From: Cytidiella melzeri
Lineage: Eukaryota > Basidiomycota > Agaricomycetes > Polyporales > Irpicaceae
Reading direction: 5' to 3'
DNA length: 64,000 bases
Assembly (NCBI GenBank): GCA_022592445.1
Contig: JABYQR010000010.1
Span: 246,680-310,679, forward strand
Shown here: positions 50,593 to 62,518 of the stretch, piece after piece
Numbering within the stretch: position 1 is the first letter of the stretch
Layout: each line of letters starts with the position of its first letter
Program-made: the position numbers and the translations under genes
The notes under the pieces: generated by a model
What the model saw: the letters and a program-made list of their open reading frames with translations, nothing else
Told to the model about the DNA's origin: nothing
The model's database searches: none

Positions 50593-51447
50593 ATGGCTCA
50601 TCCTGCATCTGCTGGGAAGAAGAAGTCTGCAAAGGAGCAGGCTAAGCTGTTCCCACAGCTGGACTGGAACGAGGACATGACCTGGCAGCTGTTGGAGCTT
50701 GCAGAGAAGGTGGAAAACAGGAAAGTGCTATTTGGAAAGCAGGCTGATGAGGTATGAGGTACAGCTTCTTGAATGAATGACTTTACTGACCTGTGGAACC
50801 GGCTAGAATACAGGTGGAGACCGGAAAGTCACTGTGTATGGCCAGATGGGAGAAGAACTCTTTCCAGAGCTGCATGAGCTTGATAGTACCAAGCGAGCAA
50901 ATTGTATCAAAGCTAAGTTAGAAGGGTGCATTCAAGTCTTTGCTTACCATGTGCTACGCTCAATTGGCTTTACAAACTCAACAAGATGTACAGGAAGCAG
51001 AAGACTCGACTTACCATTACTGGAGGTGGACTTTGTGGTGATAAGGAGGAGGCTGCAGATGTTAACAGGTCAGAGTTTCTCAAGCACTACATCCCTACGA
51101 AGGGTCCAAATGCTGAGACTCCAGAGGTGGCCAAGAACTTGTGGGGTACACTTCTATATTTTGCTGCTATCTTGCATTTTTACGAGAGCTCTTTGTAGAT
51201 GAGATAACAGAGAAGTTCCCTTTCTTCCCTGCTCTCCATTGCCTCTTGGCTGAACGGCCAAACGTCAACCCCATTGCAATTACAATGGGAGTTGGGCCTC
51301 TTGGACAGCGTACTATCCACCTTCAGCCGCTCAACAATTGCTCTCAGGACACAAGTGATCGTGAACCTACTTCAATGCCTGCTACCCCTGCTGTAGCACC
51401 AACTTCTACTGCAAACCTTTGGATGTCGCAACTGCTGATAGACTGAT
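50593..51447 (+). pseudogene. MADF/Myb-like DNA-binding transposon gene, degenerate
   Basis: ATG 50593 starts a basic leader followed by QLDWNEDMTWQLLELAEK and NRKVLFGK, the start of a Trp-rich helical DNA-binding domain seen in many Agaricomycete transposon proteins. Later parts: YGQMGEELFPELHELD, a Lys/Arg helix YRKQKTRLTITGGGL, FLKHYIPTKGPNAETPE, and EKFPFFPALHCLLAERP then NVNPIAITMGVGP. Likely introns: 50752-50813 and 51148-51198 (GTACAC...TGTAG). Between 50920 and 50960 the frame changes without a clean intron, and the first splice does not keep phase, so the gene is probably broken. The family assignment is from remembered resemblance. Confidence 0.55.
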
Positions 51448-52016
51448 AAACCCTAAACAAGGGTGGAGTAGATGTAGGGTGGAAATGGAAAGGGATCTCC
51501 AAAGACGACGACAAGGTCAAAGTCAATGATAAGCAGGCAAGCAGGCACAGAGGCCGGATACTAGCAGTGCAAATGACTGAGTTAATAGGGATAATACTAA
51601 GTTACATGCAGTAACTCACCTAGCAGTGCAAATGACAGAGAGGTCAAGATGCAGAGCTAGGAAGGGTAAGGTCTACTAAAAATACTATGGTTGGGTGGTC
51701 TGTGCGCAAGTTCCCACACTAGGGACTGGAGTAACTGTGGGGCTGGAGTAACAATAGAACAATAAGGGACCAGGGTAACTGTCAAGGACCAGGTGACATA
51801 GAACAATAGAGCTAGAACAATAGAACAATAGAACAAAATAGAATAGGAACAATAGAACAATAGAAACTGGGGGAATCCCTAACAACAAACAGAAGACAAT
51901 AGACGAAAGACAATAGGACAATAAGAACTGGGGGAATCTCTGGGGAATCCCTAACAATGGAAGGGGAACAATAGAACAATAGCCTAGGTTGATCTGGAAC
52001 CGCTCCAGATTGAGTC
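51448..52016. repeat. Spacer with AGAACAATA-type short repeats
   Basis: Between 51740 and 51980 the motif AGAACAATAG recurs many times, mixed with GGGGGAATC units. No gene seen. Ends in GAGTC, the left TSD of the solo LTR-G. Confidence 0.6.
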
Positions 52017-52742
52017 TGTAACAGTTAAGGTTACTACTCACCAGGTAAGTTGATAAACTGGGGGGAGTTGATGGAGATAGAGAGTAAGAGGTGTGGTGAG
52101 CGAAGTACTGTGAGGTACTGAGTAGTCCTAGTTCAACAGAGTGGATAAGACTGAGGGGATATGCCCTCAGGAGTGCCTCTATATATACATGAAGGGGAGG
52201 ACCCCAGGTACTACCCTAAGACCCCTAATACCTACATGAGTAAGCGAAGTAATCTACCTTACTAAGCATGCCCTATGCCCTAGTGGTGCCACTTCAATAA
52301 TCAACCAATAGCAATTGTCCCCATGACCTAACCCCATGACCCAGCTCCAAGGCTAGACTTGTTCTAGCTTGTTCTAAGACAAGGCTAGACTTGTCCAGAA
52401 GGTTCTATGAACTATGACATCATCTAATGGAATGTTCTATACTATGACATCATAGTTCCAGCATGTTCCACAAGGTTCCAGAAAGTTCTACCATGTGATA
52501 CACAGATAAGGAAAGGAGCGCATCAGTGCATCAGAGACAGGAGGCGCATCAGCGCATCAATTGATAGGCACTGAGAATAAGCGCCGGAATAGGCACCTGA
52601 TAAGCGCCAGATAAGCGCTGGATAAGCGCCTAAATAGACGCCGGAAAAATGCTGGATAAGTGCTTGACAAGCGCTTAAATATTCCCAATAATACCGTTGC
52701 CTGGTAAGGCAAGTCTTGTAGAAACATTGAAAATCTGTGACA
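52017..52742 (-). repeat. Solo LTR-G copy 2 (726 bp)
   Basis: TSD GAGTC at 52012-52016 and 52743-52747. Inverted relative of 15380-16027, with more GCGCTTA-type internal repeats. Confidence 0.9.
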
Positions 52743-52949
52743 GAGTCTAGGGTTTGGGTCTGGACTATTGATAAATAAGGCAGGATGTCACATGACCCGG
52801 GACAGGGTTAGGTCCAGTAACACTCCTAGCCGGAAAATATAGGCACCTAATGCTGTGAACTTGTGACAATGTTGGAAAAATCCGGTCTCTGTTGGACTAT
52901 CCATGTCAGTGTCTGTGCGTATCCAAGACTTGTGGGTTGTTGGAACTAG

Positions 52950-55010
52950 CATTAGCAAGGCCGGCAAGCGGCAAGTACAATTCCTGCAGATTGAATAAAA
53001 TATTACTTTTGTAGCCAAATTTGTAAGTAAACTTGGTGCTTGTAGCAGCCTGAACAAGTAATTCTGTTGGAATAGCTTCTTCAATGATTAATGTATAGTA
53101 GTTTGGTGGTTTGTCTCCACTGGAGCACACAATTATTCATGAAAGAAGAGGGACTGTGCTGCATTGTTTGAAGTGCAACAATGGTTGTGAGTACAGAATT
53201 AAAACATGTACAAGTTTGTGGAGTAGAGCATGGAGAGACATGCGTCTTCTCCTTGATGGTGTTGAACTATGTTTAATATTCTAGATACAATTTGGTGAAC
53301 TGCAGGAGCAGGGTTGCAAGTGATTATGTTATTGATAGCAAATTGAATAAATCATCTAGCATGAAATAGTTAATTGCACCTGTGACTTTGTTACCAAAAG
53401 GAGCCTGAGTAAACAACTCTGTTCCTGGTAAGGACCTTGCCAAGCCATCTGGTCATGAGTATTGACCGTATCACAGGCATTTTCTATTGGTGACACCATT
53501 GATAGGCAACTTGATCTGGGATAAAGTGACTGTACTACAAATGATAAATTTGGTTGCAGGACAACAAGCCATACATTGATGAGGGTAGTCACCAATGGTA
53601 GCAAGGGGCTTCATATATCTTATCATGAATCTTGTGCAGTGTTCACTGCTTATGACAGAAAATTGCTTGCTTAAGAAATGAAGGGCTTGATATCCTGTTG
53701 AGGTATGAACTGCCACATCTCCATTGAAACTGCCACAGGCTGTGTTCTGATTGTAACTCCTGCTTATAGAGCCACTAGTGGTTGTGAAACTGTGTGAAAG
53801 AATCAAAGGCAGTGCTCTGTGGTGATGCAAATGTGTCCTGTTGATGTCTGAACTGCCTCAGCCCCACTAGAACTGCCTCATCTCCATTGAAACTGCCACA
53901 GGCTGTGCTCTGATTGTAACTTCTCCTTAGAGAGCAACCAATGGTTGTGAAATTTTGTGAACCATTCGAATGCAGCGCTGGCTGCTGACGAAACTATGTC
54001 TAGCTGATGTCTGCATTGCCTCACCCCCATCAGAGCTGCCACAGGCTATGTTCTGATTGTAACCCCTGCTTATAGAGCAACTGGTGGTTGTGAAACTGTA
54101 TGGAAGAATCAAAAGCAGTGCTCTATGGTGATGCAACCACGGCCTGTTGATGTCTGGACTGCCTCAGCCCCATCAGAACTGCCACAGGCTATGTTCTGAT
54201 TCTAACTCCTCCTGAGAGAGCAACTAATGGTTGTGAAACTTTGTGCAACAATCCAATGCAGTGCTTGCTGCTGATGCAGCCATGTACTGTTGATGTCTGA
54301 ACTGCCTCACCCCATTGGAACTGCCACAGGCTGTGTTCTGATTGTAACTCCTGCTTATAGAGCAACTAACAGTTGTGAAACTTTGTGAAACAATCAGATA
54401 CAGTACTCACTACTAATGCAGCCACAAATTTACATTGTCCAAGAATGTAGGGATTGGGTTTGGTAGTTAGCTTCCCCAGGACTGGTAACTCTTGCTCAGA
54501 GCCAATACTATGTGTGGCATGTCTTCTAATTGTATTCCTTGTTCAGAGAGCAAGCAATGTCTGTAGACTGCTGCACATGTACCTGACCAGAACTTGACAT
54601 CATAGCAAGAGTGCAGTTTGAATTTGAGTCTGAGTGACCTTTTCCAGTAGACTGGCCATAACTTGCTCAATTCCACTTCAATTGACAGGATGTTTGTACC
54701 AAGATGTTGCCACAAGATAGAGCTATCCAATGGTGTATAATCTGTACAGATTTGTACCCATGTGCAGTCTGTAAAAATCAAAAACTGCATTTTGATTGCA
54801 AAAGTGATCTGATACAAAGTTATAAAGGGCTGATAACAAGGCCAGTGTGATGCCATCAGCTGTATTCATTGTTTTTGTTATTGACACAGTTACTTTCTGT
54901 ATTCTGCCATCAGATTCCCACACTTTGGGGGACAAAAAGGTCACATCTGAAAAGGCATCAATGTGCTGGAGCACACTGGAACAATTCTTCTTCATTCTTC
55001 AGGAATTGTA
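52950..55010. repeat. Left arm of a large imperfect inverted repeat
   Basis: The arm aligns in inverted orientation with about 57300-58760. Clear pairs: 54745-54870 with 57515-57620; 54900-55010 with 57355-57480; 52960-53130 with 58570-58760. No coding region was recognised in either arm. Spacer about 2.3 kb. Confidence 0.7.
53731..54460. repeat. Tandem array, period about 143 bp, five units
   Basis: TGCCACAGGC recurs at 53731, 53894, 54037, 54180 and 54322 within a longer conserved unit (TTCTGATTGTAACTCCTGC, AGAGCAACTAATGGTTGTGA). A single inverted unit is visible near 57950-58040 in the right arm. Confidence 0.85.
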
Positions 55011-55022
55011 ATTGGGCTGTCT

Positions 55023-55749
55023 TGTGACACAGAGACAGGGCTCAATGTGACAAACAGGGACACAAGGTGGTGGCAGGTGTGTAGCACAATGCTCTCACCA
55101 ACTGTAAACCTTATTCAGGTATCTGGCCCAGTAAAGACCAAGTTAGATTGATATTACCTGCTATGTAGTACAAGAGGGGTTTTTGCTTACCTAGCCCAGT
55201 AAAGACCAAGAGGTTAAAATGGGGGGCTATGAGTGCACATGCAGCAGTATATATGGTTCTCAGGGACCTGCGCACAGACCATGTTAAGGGCAGGCTTTGC
55301 AAGAAGTTGTGTGAAGAAAGAACAAGAGAACTACCTAAAGGAGAACAATAGCTATGGTCTGGACTCTGCCAAGATCTCTACTTGTGAGAGAAACTATCTT
55401 AAAGAAGACCATTTGTTGTATTCAGTTCCCACACCCATGAGAACACTCTACCTATAAAGAGAACAATAGCAAAAGAACAATAGGAGTCCATGTGAACGGT
55501 ATCTATGATGTCAAACCCTAGCTATGGGCTGAGCCATGTGGCTGTAGCCATGTGGTCTTATACAAGCTGAGTCACATGCCAGTGTGATGTATCAGCAAGC
55601 AATGTGACCATGTAGAGCATCTAAGCCATGTGATATGGACACTTTAATAGATGTGCAAGGGGTTTGCAGAGAGGGTTGCAACTAGGTTGCAAAGGTAAAA
55701 CAAGAGGTAAAATGTGAAAAATAAGGGCTTGGCCGGGCCATCCACAACA
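55023..55749 (-). repeat. LTR-H copy 2 (727 bp)
   Basis: Inverted relative of 35217-35973, from TGTGACACAGAG to TCCACAACA. No matching flanking 5-mer (TGTCT versus CCTTG), so it may be a remnant. Lies in the spacer of the inverted repeat. Confidence 0.75.
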
Positions 55750-57299
55750 CCTTGGTCTTTGTGATTTCCAGTGAGTGCTCACATCATACACTACCTTTGC
55801 CATTGTTCCTGGCTATTCCCACACTCTACCACCTTGTTCTTTGGGAGACTGCTTTGGATGACCCCTGGTGCCACGCCCAGGCTTAGTGTGGTTTGAAATT
55901 TAGCAGCTCAGTCCACATTTTATGTTTCACTGTGACGGATTACCTCTGGTGCCATGCCCAGGCCTGGTGAGATTTGAAGTGCAGTGACTTGTTCCCATGT
56001 TTTCTTGAACGGAAGAATTGATGAGGCTTTTGTGCTTACAGGATTGTTTCACATATTTTTCCCAATTTAGCAAGCCATGGGCCCAGATGTGAGTAGGCTC
56101 AACCCGGTAAGATGAGAATACCAACCAATTAGTACAAGCATTGATATGAAGTATACTGTACAGACATTGACATGGACAAGTGGGTCAAGGCCACCACTGA
56201 CCGTGAAGACTTTTTTGCATCAGGCAAGGATGACTCAGAGGGCCAAGGTGTATGCTTGTTCTTCAGCTCTCCTCTCTCTTCATGTCCTTGTTTGCAAGGT
56301 CCCTCTAGACCAACACCGGAAGAGGAGGGCAACACAATTCCTGTGACCTGTACTGCACTGACAGAATATGCCGGCACGCACGTCTTCCTCAAACACATTG
56401 GATGCTTTTGTGTCTTTTGCACAGGTATTGATTGCTCACCAAGGGCCATCATGCCCAAGAAAAATCCACGCAGAGACACAATTCACCTTGGGTGCACTAG
56501 TTACAATGGGCCTAACACTGGCTGTGGCTTTTTTTGGTACATTGTTGTTCTAGCTTTGAAGCTTGTTTGTTATTGCTCACCTGTTCTGGTCAGTCAACCT
56601 TTGAAAGGTGCTGATGGAGATGTTGCATACACAAGAGACAGAGGAGTATGAGCGCTAACCTCATAACAAAAGTAAGTGACTTGGAAATTACCTTGATAGA
56701 CGTGTCACTCATCTCATTGAAACACTGCAATATGCTCCGGAACTAGTTACAACCCCAAAAACAACACAACCAACCACAAAGTGGCTATAGGAATGTGAGG
56801 GCATGGGAGCGTGGGTGCAAGGTGGTCTTCAGAGTCATAGTTTGCCTGTGCTGTAAAGAGCGACAAGGTTTTTGATAAGAAAGGTTTTGTATGAATAGAG
56901 CTAGGAGGGCAAAGCACCACACATATTGTGGGCAAAAGGGTGGGTGGCGCGGTGAAAGCAAAAGAGGCTTAGCATGAACATGAAGTGGACACACGCAAGA
57001 CACCAAGTCTCAAAGTAAACAGCACGTGGAAAGTTGCGGACAGCAAACACAAACGCAGTACGAGTCACAAACACAAGACGCAGTCGCTAATGAAGATAAA
57101 GGTGTTCGCTGTAAAACGCAGTTGCAGTGAAAGGAAACACAGTAAGCTCGAAGCAGTGAAGATAAAACACAGACGCAGTAACGCAGTAAAATAATGCAGT
57201 TAGGAATAAAAGCAACACAATGAAACTAAACAAATCACAAACAAAGAGTGAATTAGTTCGACACGAAACACAATGTAAGCCTATGCTAGACCAAAGTAT
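55750..57299. other. Spacer of the inverted repeat with one hypothetical ORF
   Basis: An ORF on the plus strand at 56172-56651 (159 aa, starts MDKWVKATTDREDFFASGKD, Cys-rich later: GCFCVFCTGIDC) has no recognised family and may be part of an intron-containing gene. Around 56990-57200 there are repeated CGCAGT/AAACAC units. Nothing else seen. Confidence 0.35.
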
Positions 57300-58760
57300 A
57301 GGTGCCCAAGGTTTGACTCACCAAGTACTCTGTTGCCATTGCCTCAAGAATTACTGCCATGTTACAATTCCTGGAGAATGAAGAAGAATTGTTCCAGTGT
57401 GCACCAGCACATTGATGCCTTTTCAGATGTGACCCTCTTGTCCCCCAAAGTGTGGGAATTTGATGGGAAAATACAGACAGTAGCAGTTTGAATATCGGAG
57501 CAATGAATACAGTTGATGGCATTACACTGGCTTTGTTAGCAGCCCTTTATAACTTTGTATCAGATCACTTTTGCATTCCAAATGCAGTTTTTAATTTTTA
57601 CAGACTGCATATGGGTAGAAACCATTGTCAGTGGGCTACAAGAGATGTACTGCTTGAGGCAGCTTGGCACTCAAGTGCTTGCTCAGATCTAATGAGTAAT
57701 ACAGGGAATTACTTATTGGCTGTGTTGGAGAATCAGGCAGAATCAGCACTGTGTTGATGTCTTGATGGAGTGTAGAGTGATTAATAGTTTGATCAAGAAA
57801 AATGATGGCAAAAAAACCCACCACTTAATCAGACCTTGAATCACTAATAACAAACCTACTCTGAACTGCCCTATTCTCACCCCTACATTCTTGCACAATG
57901 TGAATTTGTACTTATGTCAGCAGTGAGCACTGTAACTGATTGTTCCACAAAGTTTCACAACCATTAGTTGCTCTTTGAGCAGGAGTTACAATCAGAACAC
58001 AGCCTGTGGCAGTTCCAATGGGAATGAGGCAGTTCAGACATCAACATGCTCTAGGAGTTGATCTAATGAGACAATTCCAGCCCTCCTTGTCATTTTTTGG
58101 CATCAGCAGTGAGTGTTAATGAATACCACAAGTGATTGTTGCATCAGCAGTGATCACTGCACAAGATTAATGATAGGATATATGAATCCCCTTGCTACCA
58201 TCAGGGACTACCTTGATCAATGTTTAATTGCTTTTCCCACAACTAAACTTATCAATTATAGTACGGTCACTTTATTCCAGATCAAGTTGCTTATCAAAGG
58301 TGTCACCGATAGCAAATGCCCTTAATACAGTCAATGATCATGACCAGATTACTTGGCAAGGTTCTTACCAGGAACAAAGTTGTTTAATGAGGTTCTTTTT
58401 GGTGACATGGTTACTTGTAAACCCTGTTCCTGCAGTTACCCAGTTTGTATCTGGATTATATCACATTATTCAACACTGTTGTGGACAAAACATGTGTCAA
58501 AAAACCTTTATCTCTACACTCTACTCTACAAACATGTTTCTACTTCCATACTCACACCTGTTGTTGCACTTTAAACAATACACCTGTTCTTTTCCTGAAT
58601 GATTGTGTGCTCCAGTAAAGACAAACTACCAACTCACCATACACTACTCATCAGAGATGCTATTTTGAAAGTTAATTAGTCAAGCTATTACCAGTAGCAA
58701 ATTTAATCTGCCTCAAATAGTAATATTTCATTCAACCTTCAGGAAATGTACTTCCCGCTC
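57300..58760. repeat. Right arm of the large imperfect inverted repeat
   Basis: Inverted partner of about 52950-55010, shorter because it has one rather than five 143-bp units. ORFs here (for example 57488-57757) mirror ORFs of the left arm and are not independent evidence for a gene. Confidence 0.7.
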
Positions 58761-59477
58761 ACCAGCCTTGTGATCTGTGGGTTGATCTGTAGGCAGCAGG
58801 TACCTATACCTGCAGGTATGGGTATCTGGCACTATCACATCTGTGCAGGTGCAGGTCAGAGAATGAACCTTTTGTATACCTACAAGTACAGGTGCAAATA
58901 GACCCACAGATGCACCTGTGCTGAACTCTAGATTGGGCAACTTCTTCAACTCACTTTCCTCCCAGTGAGTAATGTTCCACAGATTGCCAGCAATGATATG
59001 CTGAATGACAGGGGAGAGGACCAGCTGCTCTTGAACTGTGATGCTAAACCCGACTAGAAGGAGAGGATAAACCGTGTAGCCATTGATGTATCACTAGGTG
59101 TATCCATGTCCTGCATTTTGACTGACTGAAACAGTGGTTACCTCTAGCAATCTTTGTGTCTCACAACACTGGTTTCCGTTATTAGTCTTATGCAGTACTA
59201 AATGATGATGAAAGAATGATGTTTCAAGTTACACCAGATGAATAAATACCACTACTGGCACACCTTCTCTTGCCAGCTCTGAGATTCCCCCTTTGTTTGG
59301 AGGCTAGCACTGGCTGGTGTGTGACTCTTCAATTCTGAAAGCCTTTCCTAACACATGTTTGTAGCTTATCTTGCTCCGTTCCCCGGTGCATTGTGGCTTT
59401 ACATTGTCCATATCTAAGCTTGAACCAATTGAAACATCCCATACCATTGTGTCTCTTCCTCACTTTCGAGTCTCACC
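58761..59477 (+). promoter_or_regulatory. Upstream region of the second secreted-protein gene
   Basis: 58780-58925 is rich in ACCTGCAGGTA/GGTGCAGGT-type repeats. 58931-59060 resembles 60165-60290 (shared TTGGGCAACTT, CAGTGAGTA/TGGTGAGTA, GGGGAGAGGAC, TGAACTGTGAT), so this gene is bracketed by a diverged direct repeat. 59217-59477 matches the promoter region of the gene at 34048. Confidence 0.5.
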
Positions 59478-60157
59478 ATGCACTCTTGCACCACCGTTGG
59501 TATTGCATTGCTTGCTGCCATTGGTCCCGCTGTATCTATACCCATCGCTTCAACCGCTGTTGTGTTCTCGGACGCGCCATCAAAAGTGACTTCTACTGTG
59601 GTTGCTTCTGGCAACAATGTTGACGATAGCGCAGGAATGCAGCTTGCGTCTGCACTAAGCATGTCGTGAGCCGGCTCTAGAAATCAGTGTTGCGTGGAAT
59701 ATTCATTTTTTTTTTGCAGCCGCAGAGAGCTTGCAGAGTTTGTGGAGCTACTCACTCGTGGGGTAGCGTTGTCTTCGGCATCATGTATTACTAGACTGGA
59801 CTCGGATTTGGTTTTGTCAGGTGAGGAGTTGGATCATCTGCCTCCGCCACCTCCATCTCCACTTTTCGTCTACAATGATAAGCTGGCCGAGGGGGTAACA
59901 CCAGAACGATGGGAAAGAATCAAGAATAATGTGAATCAAATGGTGCCAGAACAACTCATCTCCCTCCTGCAACAGTCTCCGCAACACGTGCGCTTTCAAG
60001 TGTATAACATAATGACGCCAGAAAAGATCAACCAGATAGCAGAATTGTGAGCCAACTCTGTTCATCAGTGTTTCACGTAATATTCAGTATACTCTTCAGA
60101 GATCCCACCCTTAAAAATGAGCTCCGGTCATTCCGGAAGTCGCAACCTCTCCGCTGA
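59478..60157 (+). CDS. Small secreted protein, paralogue of 34048-34707, three exons
   Basis: Exons 59478-59665, 59720-60046 and 60100-60157, joined by introns of 54 and 53 bp; about 190 aa ending at TGA 60155. Signal peptide MHSCTTVGIALLAAIGPAVS, then Ser/Thr/Val-rich stretch, a Pro-rich loop (LPPPPPSPLFVYND) and a helical C-terminal part (PERWERIKNNVNQMVPEQLI). The two introns resemble each other (both GTGAGCC...CTCT...ATCAGTGTT...AATATTCA), suggesting an internal duplication of an intron-containing unit. If the second intron is retained, the frame ends at 60050. Function unknown; secretion is inferred from the signal peptide. Confidence 0.68.
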
Positions 60158-60588
60158 GTATACTGCAATATCCCCCAAAATTGGGCAACTTGCTTTCCTC
60201 CTGGTGAGTAGTCCTTGGCCCATTTGGACTGCTAGCACTGATATAACAAAAGTCAGGGGGGAGGACTGCTTGACTGTGATTGTACTCAACGTCTCTTGAG
60301 GCTCGCAGCATCACCGACGTAGCTATTAGTGACATGACATATGACCCTCTGCTTAGTCGGTAGTGCAAATGCAATTGTTTGACTTGAGGATAATCTCACA
60401 CCATTTTCTCGTCGCCTTTGAAAGTCCGCGCGATAGGCGCCGTCGGCGATTGCAGGGCAGATCTCAACAAGCGGCAGGGCGTACGGTAAGGTACGGTAGC
60501 GGACGTTGTCACACGTGTATAGCGTTGTCGTAATCAATGTTAGTAAATGAAAAAGTTTGTGCCTCGACGCGTCGTTTCTTCAGTTTGC
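60158..60588. other. 3' flank of the secreted-protein gene
   Basis: Contains the second copy of the direct repeat (60165-60290). No gene recognised. Confidence 0.4.
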
Positions 60589-60988
60589 TAATGGACTTTT
60601 GCGGCGCTACTCATGGACTTCACCCCTATTGGACATTCTTTTGTCTCCTGTCTCATGACTCCTTTGTAGTATGATCGCATCTTTTGTTTCATCACGCGGA
60701 CACTGCCTCGTTGCCAGCTTCCTTGTAGTATATAACCCTTTCACCCTGGTTCTCTACTCCTCCATTGTGCTCTCATCTTCGCACCTGGAGTGAGTATTCC
60801 CCTATTGCTCTTGCGTTATGTTGTATGCTCATATGCCTGTCACCTAGTCAACTCGTCTCCGTGTGTACTAGGTACATTCTATATTCACATTGTGCTCTCA
60901 TCTTCGCACCTGGATTAACTCGTCTCCGTGTGTACTAGGTCCCTACAGTCTGCAGTGGGTTTACAACAGCGCATCCACTCCTGCCTAA
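60589..60988 (+). repeat. Divergent CopC-like LTR remnant
   Basis: Starts TAATGGACTTTT like the CopC LTR (TAATGGCTTTT) and keeps CATCACGCGGACAC, a TATATAAC box, the duplicated GCACCTGGA / CTCCGTGTGTACTAGGT blocks and GCATCCACTCCTGCCT. The end corresponding to GGCTTTA is missing, and no TSD is seen. Confidence 0.7.
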
Positions 60989-61065
60989 GTGACTATGTTC
61001 TCTCAACTCGTCATTATTTGCTACGCTACTGAGGCCTACTGTATGCTATGGACCAAGCAGGCTAA

Positions 61066-61792
61066 CGTTGCGGTAAGTGCAAGGCCTGGAAGCCATTCGA
61101 CCAGTACAAGATACGCACCCGCAATACTCACAATGGCAAAATTGGCGAGCGCACGTCTAAGTGTGAGGCGTGTATGACAGCCGAAGCAGCGTGGGCCCAG
61201 GAGAAGTACAGAAACAATAAACGGAAACATCAGAACGATGAGGACGACTTTGCTGAAGGATGGCAGCTGGATTCTGATGCAGCCACGGTGTTATTCGAGA
61301 CTTTTCTGTCAGATGTGGCGCACAATGCCGAGAAGGGAGAAGTTGACAATAGTTGCTCATTTCACCTCGGAGCGCGCGTGGAATGTGATGATGAAGATAT
61401 TCTGAATTGGAAAGGAGAGGCACGAGCGAAACAGGTTGCTAATTTGGTCGAGCAGAATACTTTATGGCATTGGTCGTACGTAAATCTAAATTCACACTTG
61501 CCGCTCGTGCTGAATGGGAAATAGGTATGAGCGAAAGTACATCCGTAAGAAAATGGGCAGAACTGTGTACTTGTTCAGTTGCGCACAGTCTGAAGAGCGA
61601 GAACACAAGGCGAAGGTACCGAAAGGCAAGAATTGCAATACTGAGCACATGCAAAGGTTCCCATGCAATGGGTGGCTTCACATCACTATCCTTGAGGGCC
61701 GTGACATGATAATCAAGATCAAGCACCTTTGTCATCATGTCTCTTACTTCCCTATCGGGCTGCCGGACAATTGGAAAACCTGGATTGAAGCT
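61066..61792 (+). pseudogene. FAR1/MULE-like transposon protein, N-terminal fragment
   Basis: Exons 61066-61475 and 61525-61792 with a 49-bp GTACGT...ATAG intron. The reading starts RCGKCKAWKPFDQYKIRTR and includes CEACM, a CX2C...CX2C zinc-binding pair. After an acidic middle it ends with YERKYIRKKMGRTVYLFSC, an EEREHKAKV helix, MQRFPCNGWLHITI and HLCHHVSYFP, a pattern I associate with DNA-binding heads of basidiomycete MULE-type proteins (family call by resemblance). A TAA lies directly upstream, so earlier exons are missing. The 3' end is cut by LTR-I at 61793. Confidence 0.6.
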
Positions 61793-62505
61793 TGTTAAGA
61801 CCGACTATCGTCAAGGGACAAGTTGTCAGGTCAGAACCCCTTGGTGTAGCTACACTCAAGGTCTGATGATGGTCTAGGCCGCGCGGTCGCTGTCAAGCAC
61901 AGTGGCAGACAGATGATGGTTCGATAGAAGGAATATTGATACGAAGTGGATAGACTGAGGTTCTAGCCCCCATGTCTGACGGCTATTTATACATGTTGAC
62001 CTAACTACTTTTGGACCAGTCCGAGGTAGTGGTAGCAAATCGGAGAAACAGAAAGGAAGAACAATGCACAGAGAACAGCCACTACTCTGGAAAGCCAATG
62101 AGAGAAAAGACCGTCAAGGTGCGGAAACAAGGAACAATAAAAAGGGGAAGCATGAGGCAGAGATCAATGGAGAAGGGGTTGCACCCGAAACAGGGGATAG
62201 ACGGAGTTGGATCCGAAACAGGGGATAGGCGGGGTTGGACCCGATGGAGTGGTAACGGAGGCATGGAAATACCGAGGGTTGAACCAAGGCAATGGTAACC
62301 AATCGGAGTTAGGTCCGAGGTTTGGATGGACATCAGAAGGTAACTGATAACATAATAGTCCGTGTTGAACGGAGGCGATGTGGATCAGGGGATGATGGAG
62401 GAAAGACGAGTTGGATCGTCAAGGCAATTGTAGAGAAGATAACTGGTTATCAAGGTAATCGAAGAAGTAAAGGAAAATAATAGGGTGTGGAGACCGTTCG
62501 TAACA
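61793..62505 (-). repeat. LTR-I, 3' LTR of an element extending past the right edge (713 bp)
   Basis: Plus strand TGTTAAGACC...GTTCGTAACA. TATA-like GGCTATTTATAC near 61980. Inside, on the minus strand, a purine tract AAAGGGGAGGTAA (62506-62518) precedes it. It interrupts the FAR1-like gene. Confidence 0.78.
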
Positions 62506-62518
62506 TTACCTCCCCTTT
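62506..62518 (-). other. Polypurine tract of the LTR-I element
   Basis: Minus strand AAAGGGGAGGTAA directly before TGTTACGAAC. Confidence 0.7.

Noticed and set aside
52788..58602. ORFs of 60-160 aa in the inverted-repeat arms as candidate genes
   Set aside because: Left and right arm ORFs are the same repeat read twice, with stops and frame changes at different places; no recognised domain.
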